A stretch of DNA of 64,000 nucleotides from Chondrocystis sp. NIES-4102 (lineage in GTDB: Bacteria > Cyanobacteriota > Cyanobacteriia > Cyanobacteriales > Xenococcaceae). The translations under genes were made by a program, and so were the position numbers. The notes below the pieces were generated by a model, which saw nothing but the letters and a program-made list of their open reading frames with translations, searched no databases and was not told the origin of the DNA. Position 1 is the stretch's first letter. Every line of letters begins with the position of its first letter. Positions 57,877-64,000 of this stretch are shown here, one piece after another. The DNA is taken from the NCBI GenBank assembly GCA_002368355.1, contig AP018281.1, positions 3,658,001 through 3,722,000 on the forward strand. The letters run 5' to 3'.

Positions 57877-59220
57877 TTATCTGTTTAATTTATTGGGGAT
57901 ACCCTCACAGCCTCCTGGTACAGTTGCACGCGACTTTTCCCCACACCAAGCACATAAATAATAACGTTGCTCATCGCTTAGTCGTTTGATACCCGAAAGA
58001 TTAGCCTTTTCCACAACAGTACCTGTATGTTTGCCAGTTTCATAATCAGGTTGGGCGTTGATACTACGAGGACTAGCCGTTTCCACCGAACCATAAAACA
58101 AACGAGTACCTTTGAGATCTGCCCCTGCTAAATTCGCTTCATATAAAACAGTTCTAGCCAAATTAGCTTTAATTAGGTCACAATGACTTAAATTAGCCCG
58201 CACCATATTAGCATCGCTTAAATCTGCCCAACGTAAATCTTGTCCTACTAAATATGCCCCTGCAAGCATTACTCCTAAATCAACTACCCTAATACCTTGA
58301 ACACGATCTTCTGAGTATCCGCCACTACCATCAAGGATAGCCCTGCCTAAACGATTATCTCGCTTGAGAGGGGTCAAAAAACGAGATTGCGATAAAAAAC
58401 GAATAACTTTAGCCTTACCATTTTCATCGATACTAGACATAATCGAAGCTGTTCTACCTTCAGCGATCGCTCTTTCTTGCGGCCAGTCTTCGAGTAATCC
58501 CTCATCATTTAAAGTAAGATCGGAAATCCCTTGAAAATAAGTATCTATGGTTTGTTGTTGAGTGATGCGATTTTGTTGAATGGTTAGATCTTTCGATATT
58601 ACATATTGCGCCCAAGCCACATATACAGCCAAAATAGCGATGGAAATCTGACCTACTGCGCCAATCCACTCAGCCCAAGAACCAAATTCATCATATTTAA
58701 ACTGATTTAGCCAGTTACCGATATTTTGATATACTCCTAAATATTTAAATAAACCTGCGATCGCGCACGTAAATCCGATAAAAGCTAATATTGATCTTCT
58801 TTCTTGAATTGTGAGAAATTTACTAATCCAATCTTTAAGGGAATTGAAAACTACACCTAAAGATAATAATAAGGCTGCGATCGCACTAGTTAACCCTAGC
58901 CAGGAAAGCTGAAACCACAACCCCAAACCCATAAATATTATAGAGATGATGATTAACTGGGATTGGGAAAAGCTAATGCGAGGATTAGTATTTTTGTTAT
59001 TAATTGTTGTTCGCCTTACTCTTTGGGCTTCTACTGATTCTGATTTTACAAGGGATAAGGATTGCTCTTCTAGTTCTACGTTTACCTCTGCTTTACCGTT
59101 TTCAAGTTCTACAGTATTTTCTGAATTAAGATTTGGGGAAGAATCAGACCGTTCCTTCATTCTGATAGATAATGTTGATAATTTTAAATCTATCATACTC
59201 AAACGCAGCCCCTTGAGCAT
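57877..59220 (-). CDS. Pentapeptide-repeat membrane protein
   Basis: A 447-residue protein with a charged N-terminus (1-80), three hydrophobic segments (about 85-125, 140-160 and 185-205), a polar region and six or so pentapeptide repeats (about 325-375; ADLSDANMVRANLSHCDLIK). A C-terminal CAWCGEK motif (CxxC) may bind metal. The repeats should fold as a right-handed beta-helix. Function unknown; in cyanobacteria such proteins often sit in thylakoid or plasma membranes. The start could lie further in (Met9 or Met21). It converges with cpcF with an 11-base gap. Confidence 0.75.
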   Translation of the reverse strand: MLKGLRLSMIDLKLSTLSIRMKERSDSSPNLNSENTVELENGKAEVNVELEEQSLSLVKSESVEAQRVRRTTINNKNTNPRISFSQSQLIIISIIFMGLGLWFQLSWLGLTSAIAALLLSLGVVFNSLKDWISKFLTIQERRSILAFIGFTCAIAGLFKYLGVYQNIGNWLNQFKYDEFGSWAEWIGAVGQISIAILAVYVAWAQYVISKDLTIQQNRITQQQTIDTYFQGISDLTLNDEGLLEDWPQERAIAEGRTASIMSSIDENGKAKVIRFLSQSRFLTPLKRDNRLGRAILDGSGGYSEDRVQGIRVVDLGVMLAGAYLVGQDLRWADLSDANMVRANLSHCDLIKANLARTVLYEANLAGADLKGTRLFYGSVETASPRSINAQPDYETGKHTGTVVEKANLSGIKRLSDEQRYYLCAWCGEKSRATVPGGCEGIPNKLNR

Positions 59221-59427
59221 TAGACCTTTTGCAGAAGTTGTGATTATCCTCTGTATTTACTCTTATGTCCTCATCTTTAATTTGAATTTTTCACAATATA
59301 TTTGGGATAATTTTTTTTATTCTATAAATTAGGTAAATATAAATAATCTATTTGTGATTTCAATCAGTACGTACAAGATACATTAAAAGATAAAACTATA
59401 TAATATGATTATATTATTATTGAAATA

Positions 59428-60039
59428 ATGTTAGATAGAATAGCAAATATTATTGTTGAACTGAAAGCTGTAACAAAAGAAGCTAAAAGTTTGGCAAGGA
59501 AAGAAATTTTATATAAAGATGAGCTTAAAAAAATTAAATTAGAAAATGTAGCTTTACGGGGGCAAAATGCAACAATTATTAAGGAAAGAGATCAAGCGAT
59601 AAAAGAGAGGGATCAAGCCTTTAATAATTTACCACTCAAGGATAATCCAGACAATCGGAAAGTTAAAGAATTGCTTTTTGCTAATAAAATAGTTTGTCAG
59701 CAAAGAGATCAGGCATTACAAGAATTATCTATTAAAAGAGAAGAATTACTAAAATCTTTACAAGAGGCTAAAATAGCTAAAAAAGATAGAGATATTTCCC
59801 TTAGTAATTTAGATGAGGTGATTAGTAAACTGGAAGCCTATCAAAATATATGTCAAGAAGTTAAAAGTAAAATTTCTCAGGGTAAAAGAGTTGATGCAGA
59901 TTTATTAATTGAATATGCAGAAAGATTACTATTTGAAGAAGAGTTAGGGTCAACCAGTGAAAGAAAATTAGACTATCTTGAAAATTCCTATATGTTTACT
60001 GACCAAGCATCAATTAACCGTAGTTTGTTAGATAGATAA
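59428..60039 (+). CDS. Unknown coiled-coil protein (first gene of the accessory cassette)
   Basis: A 203-residue highly charged protein with no membrane segment. Heptad-rich stretches run from about residue 10 to 130, including a short repeated ERDQAIKERDQAF motif, giving a long coiled coil. No known domain recognised. It is very AT-rich and ends seven bases before the next gene, so the two are probably translated from one message. Confidence 0.6.
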   Translation: MLDRIANIIVELKAVTKEAKSLARKEILYKDELKKIKLENVALRGQNATIIKERDQAIKERDQAFNNLPLKDNPDNRKVKELLFANKIVCQQRDQALQELSIKREELLKSLQEAKIAKKDRDISLSNLDEVISKLEAYQNICQEVKSKISQGKRVDADLLIEYAERLLFEEELGSTSERKLDYLENSYMFTDQASINRSLLDR

Positions 60040-60046
60040 AATAATT

Positions 60047-60421
60047 ATGACTTTAAATAAACTTAAGCAAATTAGAAATCAATTAAAACAAAGCACAGAA
60101 GTATATGATCAAGCATTTAAAAATACCGCATTGATCGCTGCTGAAGGATTAGCCAATCAACAAAAAGTATTAAATGGGGTTGAACACAAAGTTATTGCTC
60201 AAAATATAGACAAAAAATATTTAATTGAAAAATACGGTAATTTAAAAACAGCTAAAGAGGAATATAAAAAAATATATGGTGATAAAAATTATGGCAAAAG
60301 TTGGAACGATTTTATTAATACAATAAAAGATTTACCTGTAATAGAAAATATCGAACTTACCTTAGAACAAAGAGTGGAAAGAATTGAAAAGCTCTTACAA
60401 AGTCTGGGACATCAACTATAA
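60047..60421 (+). CDS. Unknown small helical protein
   Basis: A 124-residue Lys/Asn/Gln-rich protein, predicted mostly helical (LNKLKQIRNQLKQSTEVYDQ, YGNLKTAKEEYKK) with a C-terminal helix (LTLEQRVERIEKLLQSLGHQ) that may dimerise. No cysteines, signal or membrane segment. The start ATG follows the previous stop directly. I do not recognise the family; it may be a small adaptor or immunity-like partner of its neighbours. Confidence 0.55.
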   Translation: MTLNKLKQIRNQLKQSTEVYDQAFKNTALIAAEGLANQQKVLNGVEHKVIAQNIDKKYLIEKYGNLKTAKEEYKKIYGDKNYGKSWNDFINTIKDLPVIENIELTLEQRVERIEKLLQSLGHQL

Positions 60422-60519
60422 AATTGCCAATAATTAATTAACTAAATTTTACTAAAACTTAAGTCACACCCTTAAATATATTTATAGGGTTAACTAGAAA
60501 AAATAATTATATAAAATAA

Positions 60520-60879
60520 ATGTCAAAAAATTCAGAACGTAATTCTGCAATAAATGCTGCTCATAATTGTAAGATACATCATGCCCAATTAGAGGATATA
60601 GCTAAATTCGCCCCAGAAAAAATCAATCATTTAAAAAGAGGTGGTATACGCCAAGGTGCGAGTAGAACCCAAATAGAAGCACAACAAATGTTGGAGAAAA
60701 TTCCACCCTCACAAAGGGCGGGGATCAATGGTGAAACTGCTGCAAAAAATGCCAAAAAATATCTATCAGATAAAGATGCTAGTCACATAACATCTTATAA
60801 TCGTGGCGGATCAAGCCAACCAGATAATATCAAATGGGAAAACAAATCAATAAATCGTGCGCGTGGCGATTACCCTTAG
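60520..60879 (+). CDS. HNH-like protein
   Basis: A 119-residue protein whose C-terminal third carries an HNH-type pattern: SHITSYNRGGSSQPDNIKWE, with His89, Gly96-Gly97, Asn103, Asn108 and a closing Asn-x-x-x-Arg-Gly. This fits nuclease modules of polymorphic toxins and phage or mobile elements, but one catalytic His is replaced by Asn. The N-terminal two-thirds is basic, with Gln-rich helices. The last six codons and stop fall inside an interspersed hairpin. Nuclease activity is not established. Confidence 0.5.
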   Translation: MSKNSERNSAINAAHNCKIHHAQLEDIAKFAPEKINHLKRGGIRQGASRTQIEAQQMLEKIPPSQRAGINGETAAKNAKKYLSDKDASHITSYNRGGSSQPDNIKWENKSINRARGDYP

Positions 60880-60891
60880 GGTACGCTACGC
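60861..60891. repeat. Hairpin repeat overlapping the HNH-like gene's stop
   Basis: TACCCT-T-AGGGTA is the inner stem (60871-60883). It is flanked by GCGTGGCG and CGCTACGC (60861-60868, 60884-60891), which pair with one wobble and a two-base bulge. The RGDYP codons and the TAG stop of the upstream gene lie in it. A HIP1 octamer (GCGATCGC) follows directly, ahead of the next ATG. Confidence 0.7.
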
Positions 60892-60900
60892 GATCGCAAT

Positions 60901-61563
60901 ATGACTCATCAAGAGCAAAGAAATCTCAATATTACAGCACAATTTGATAATTTAACTGGAGCGATTCAAACTGGTGTACGTGCAGCACCCAAAGGCGCAA
61001 TGATCGGCGCGGTTACAACTGCTCCTTTTTCCATACTTAGGAATGGACTGCGTGTAGTTCGAGGCGAAATTTCTGCTGAAGATGCAATTATGCAAACAGG
61101 GAAAGAAACAGTAATTGGGGGTGGTGTTGGTGCTGCAACCGCTTTTACCGTTACTACTATTGCTACAGCTTGTCCGCCTGTTGCGATAGCCTTAGCTACA
61201 ATTTCCCCTGCTTTATGGGTGGCTGGTGGTGCTGGTTTAATTTACGAGTTTTTTAAAATTCTGGGTGATCATAAGCAACAAGTTCGAGCTTATTACGAGT
61301 CGATGACTGAGCAAGAATTACAGTACCTCGCCCAAGTGGAAGCTGAATTGATTGAGGAACATCAGAAAACTATCTCGCTTTCAGATGCACAACAGCAATT
61401 AACAGCAACTATTGTTGATCGTTCTCGGGAGTCTGGGGTACAAGGTGCTTTAGTGCGATATGTCCAATCTCGGCAAATTTATCAGTCTCTTCAAAACGCA
61501 TCAACTCAATCTCAATTCCCCAAAGCTTCTGAGCAAAATCTTTTACCACCAATTAATGAATAA
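60901..61563 (+). CDS. Glycine-rich membrane protein of the accessory cassette
   Basis: A 220-residue protein whose central part is rich in Gly, Ala and Thr. Hydrophobic helices lie at about 38-55, 75-100 (VIGGGVGAATAFTVTTIATA) and 105-125, with glycine-zipper spacing that suits oligomeric pores. The C-terminal half is polar and helical (MTEQELQYLAQVEAELIEEH). No catalytic motif. It starts 21 bases after the HNH-like gene, with only a hairpin between them. Confidence 0.6.
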   Translation: MTHQEQRNLNITAQFDNLTGAIQTGVRAAPKGAMIGAVTTAPFSILRNGLRVVRGEISAEDAIMQTGKETVIGGGVGAATAFTVTTIATACPPVAIALATISPALWVAGGAGLIYEFFKILGDHKQQVRAYYESMTEQELQYLAQVEAELIEEHQKTISLSDAQQQLTATIVDRSRESGVQGALVRYVQSRQIYQSLQNASTQSQFPKASEQNLLPPINE

Positions 61564-61589
61564 ATATAAATATATAGGAGTTGTATTAT

Positions 61590-62483
61590 ATGCTACCTTT
61601 AATTATGGCAGCCTGCGGTGCTGCTGGTGCAGTCATCGGTGTATTAACCACTCAAGCAGCTAACGAACAGGATAAACAGGCTGTAGAACGCTATAAAAAA
61701 GTTAATGCTGAGTTAATTAATAGTCGAGATAAACTACAGCAGCGTTATTACGAACTTTGTGATAGAAGTAAAAAGCAGATTAACCATCTCAATCTTAAAC
61801 TAGCTGAGTCGGAGATGGAAAAAGACTTAGTGTATTTAGCACTGAGTTTATATCACGAACTAATGGCACTGAGGGAAGATATAGATATCAATCCTTCTCT
61901 AAAAGTTTTAGTAGAATTCCATAAAGCGATCGCTCTTACTAATTATGTTTTAAAACAACTTGACAAACGTTTAGTTCCCGTGGCTCAAGATTATTTCACC
62001 CGTACTTTAACTCGTATTGACGAAAGAGATAATCTTAGTAAAAAGCAACTATTTAATTTTATGGCTTTGTTAATGAATCCTCAGCAGGATACTATAATTT
62101 CCTTCCTAAGTGAGGTTCAAAATCAAATGTTGTCTCAACAAACTGTGGAAGAAGAACAATATATCAACAATGTTATTACGATTGAACCTGAAAAATATTA
62201 TATTTCTCAAGAACATACGATAGACGAATCAAAAGATATTATTCAGTTGCTCAAGCAAGTACCAGGAATGACAGATGCTCATCATAGAGATTTTCCTCGT
62301 TCAGAACTTTTTATTACTAGTAAAAGTGGAATCAGTGTTAGAACCTGGAGAAATCCCGTTAATGTACTTCACGTGTTTGTTACTGATAACTATGGTGAGC
62401 TAATTTTTGGGGGATATGTCGGCTGGATTCATACAGATGGCTTACTTGCTTGCTTGAGGGAAATTAAAAGAAATTTCAAGTAA
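61590..62483 (+). CDS. Unknown protein with N-terminal membrane helix and coiled coil
   Basis: About 297 residues. A Gly/Ala-rich hydrophobic helix (about 1-22) with a Cys at position 9 is followed by a coiled coil (about 25-75). A helical middle (80-170) leads to a beta-rich C-terminal domain (about 215-297; GISVRTWRNPVNVLHVFVTD, GELIFGGYVGWIHTDGLL). I do not recognise the family. ATG 61590 is preferred to TTG 61581 because AGGAG (61576-61580) is nine bases before it. Last gene of the five-gene same-strand run. Confidence 0.6.
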   Translation: MLPLIMAACGAAGAVIGVLTTQAANEQDKQAVERYKKVNAELINSRDKLQQRYYELCDRSKKQINHLNLKLAESEMEKDLVYLALSLYHELMALREDIDINPSLKVLVEFHKAIALTNYVLKQLDKRLVPVAQDYFTRTLTRIDERDNLSKKQLFNFMALLMNPQQDTIISFLSEVQNQMLSQQTVEEEQYINNVITIEPEKYYISQEHTIDESKDIIQLLKQVPGMTDAHHRDFPRSELFITSKSGISVRTWRNPVNVLHVFVTDNYGELIFGGYVGWIHTDGLLACLREIKRNFK

Positions 62484-62631
62484 TAAAACGTAATTGCTTG
62501 TTTGTATTAAATACTTGTATGAAATGCTTAACTTAATAGTAAATATTAAGTTCATTTATGCGATTTCAAGATTAATCTGGCGGAAACGTAGATTTATCAA
62601 TGTTTAAAAAGCAAATTAACACTATTATCAA

Positions 62632-62931
62632 TTAAACTGCTGACTGATTTACTTCTACGGCTAATTTAAACCCGATCTGATTTAAAATGCTCCGAACGCT
62701 ATTTAATTGAGGATTACCTTGAGCAGACAGGGTTTTATATAAATCGCTATTGCGGTTAGTGGCTTTGGCTAATTCGCTCATGGTGCTGTTAGCTTCCACT
62801 ACGTCTCGCAATGCCAACAAAAAAACTTCTGGGTTTTCGTCTTCTAAAGCTGCATTAAGATATTCTCTGGCTTCAACTGGGTCGGTTAAAGCTTTTAGTA
62901 AATCGTCTTGGTAACTTCTAGTTCTACTCAT
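62632..62931 (-). CDS. HigA2-type addiction-module antitoxin
   Basis: Antitoxin of 99 residues with the pattern of the HI1420-type family (TIGR02684): LLKALTDPVEAREYLNAALE, LALRDVVEANSTMSELAKAT and LSAQGNPQLNSVRSILNQIGF, ending in an Xre-like helix-turn-helix. The ATG at 62931 (RGVAMSRTRSYQ) is the right start, although the frame extends further upstream. It overlaps the end of the ancestral toxin frame by eight bases, the normal arrangement of such pairs, with the toxin first. Confidence 0.88.
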   Translation of the reverse strand: MSRTRSYQDDLLKALTDPVEAREYLNAALEDENPEVFLLALRDVVEANSTMSELAKATNRNSDLYKTLSAQGNPQLNSVRSILNQIGFKLAVEVNQSAV

Positions 62932-63262
62932 TGCCACGCCTCTGATAATCTTGCCAGTATTTCTTTGCTTGTTTAATGTCTTTATTCTGACTACTTTTAT
63001 CACCACCAGATAGCAAAATGATGATGGTGTCTTTTTCTTAACCAAAATATACTCGCAAGCCAGCACCAAATTTGATTTTCAGTTCACTAACCCCCTCTCC
63101 CACAGACTTACAATCACCTAAGTTACCTAAGCGAATGCGGTTAATCCTCGTCCGAATTATGGCACGGGCTTTTCTATCTTTGAGGGCTGAGAGCCAATTA
63201 TTAAAAGGTGCGCTGCCATCTGCTTGAACATAGGTAAGGATGGTTTTTTCTTGCGCTTCCAT
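62924..63262 (-). pseudogene. RelE/HigB-like toxin gene with an internal stop
   Basis: Toxin of the HI1419 type (TIGR02683; a RelE-like mRNA-cleaving family). Its frame starts at ATG 63262 (TYVQADGSAPFNNWLSALKD) and is broken by TAA at 63038-63040 right after LRVYFG. Beyond the stop the same frame encodes the missing C-terminal part (EKDTIIILLSGGDKSSQNKD, then IKQAKKYWQDY) and ends at TAG 62924-62926, on top of the antitoxin start. Intact homologues have a residue (often Gln or Asp) there, so a single CAA-to-TAA change would explain it. The toxin is probably inactive. Confidence 0.85.
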
Positions 63263-63473
63263 AAGCTACTGTAGTATATAAGCTACAGTTTTACAGCTTT
63301 AGTAGCCCGTTGTTTATCTGTTGTGGATGATCAACTAATTTTGATAATTCTAGTAATCAGTAATTTATTGGGTTTTTAACATCATCATATATCATTGAAA
63401 AAGCTAAAAGCTGATAGCTAATAACTAAGAACAAATACACTTAGTACGTCATAGTTTTAATTACCAACGCAAT

Positions 63474-64000
63474 CTACTGATATCCTGATTCCCAAACAGA
63501 AATATTAATACGATCCTTGGTATCTCGCTGCACCTTACCTTCTAGATTATTGACTTTAAAGAAACTAAAATCAGTCTGACGATTATAAACACTACGGAGT
63601 TTATCTTTAATTTCAGCAGGAGTATCGCCTCCAAGCATTTTACTCATAGTTTGCTGCATTGCGCCTAAACTTACCGACTGATCTAGGGCTATATCTGCTT
63701 GACGTATTTTGCCTGTATCGTCTGATTGATAGGTAAGATTAACCTGATTAGGCACAACATTATAATAAACCAAAACACGACTATTAGGTCGCCACCCCTT
63801 ACGTTCAGAGGTAGGTTGACCGAGGGTACTAACTAACTGGCTTTCAGATGTACCTGTGGTCAAAATCGGGATATCAATTTCTGCAACTGGTTGATCATCT
63901 GTGGTTTTAGTAGCTTGCTCATCATTTGTTGCTAAATTTTCATCTGTAACTTCTGAGTTTGCTTGTTCTGTAGTTGCTTGGGTACTATTAGTAACTTCCT
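63474..64000 (-). CDS. Partial gene: acidic, Gln/Thr/Asn-rich secreted or lipoprotein-like protein
   Basis: An open frame running off the right edge; its start is outside the window. The visible part begins with an acidic, low-complexity stretch (Glu, Thr, Asn, Gln; about 45 residues), then a domain with STLGQPTSERKGWRPNSRVLVYY and LTYQSDDTGKIRQADIAL. These resemble SmpA/OmlA- and DUF-type beta-lactamase-inhibitor-like folds. The N-terminus of this ORF as read in the window begins at TTG 63863, but the frame is open upstream. Function unknown. Confidence 0.6.
   Translation of the reverse strand, partial: EVTNSTQATTEQANSEVTDENLATNDEQATKTTDDQPVAEIDIPILTTGTSESQLVSTLGQPTSERKGWRPNSRVLVYYNVVPNQVNLTYQSDDTGKIRQADIALDQSVSLGAMQQTMSKMLGGDTPAEIKDKLRSVYNRQTDFSFFKVNNLEGKVQRDTKDRINISVWESGYQ

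Overview
The window is AT-rich cyanobacterial chromosome. The evidence is the phycobilisome genes (cpcG, cpcS, cpcF, nblA), the chlorophyll and carotenoid genes (chlM, crtR), the plastid-type genes (ycf65/psrp-3, ndhB), the cyanobacteria-specific nitrogen regulators pipX/pipY, and frequent GCGATCGC (HIP1) octamers. The even spread of housekeeping genes and the heptamer and hairpin repeats fit a unicellular or pleurocapsalean-type cyanobacterium. That placement is an inference; there is no rRNA here to test it.

Layout. 0-5 kb: cell-wall amidase, murI and sds, with a nearly empty 0.8-kb gap. 5-11 kb: SpkB-like kinase, the pipX-pipY operon, nrdJ behind two perfect NrdR-box cores, and a Uma2 protein. 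11-17 kb: tldD, a CPBP protease, clpS, a hydrolase, an LmeA-like protein, a PCP-reductase-like mini-protein and a possible riboflavin-kinase-like protein. 17-22 kb: zinc metallothionein and its ZiaR/SmtB repressor in tandem, a DICT-type histidine kinase lacking its phospho-acceptor His, an HDAC-like hydrolase and a two-gene MotA/MotB(ZorAB)-like stator. 22-33 kb: atpD-atpC, ycf65, a HAD protein, a sodium symporter, menC, crtR, purE, ndhB. 33-40 kb: topA, a Ycf29/NarL-like regulator, pyk, and a shortened PstS-like protein. 40-43 kb is a light-harvesting block: pedR, a TolB-like lipoprotein, nblA, cpcS, cpcG. 43-52 kb: rluD, a Mo-nitrogenase C-terminal-domain protein, obgE, a DivIVA-like protein, coaD, an AI-2E-family permease, pgi, chlM. 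52-58 kb: an unknown membrane protein, egtC-egtB, tRNA-Asn, an unknown protein and cpcF.

58-64 kb is the accessory end: a pentapeptide-repeat membrane protein, then five same-strand genes of unknown role (two charged or coiled-coil proteins, an HNH-like protein, two glycine-rich membrane proteins), then a HigBA-type toxin-antitoxin pair whose toxin carries an in-frame stop, and a partial secreted or lipoprotein-like gene running off the right edge. The five-gene cassette is the best candidate for an undescribed system. The lone MotA/MotB-like pair is second.

Several gene sets probably work together: pipX/pipY (nitrogen/carbon signalling), smtA/ziaR (zinc homeostasis), pedR/nblA/cpcS/cpcG/cpcF (building and dismantling antennae), egtC/egtB (thiol-histidine metabolism) and atpD/atpC. 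Many starts here are GTG or TTG, and rluD appears to have no ATG, GTG or TTG start that would keep its S4 domain.
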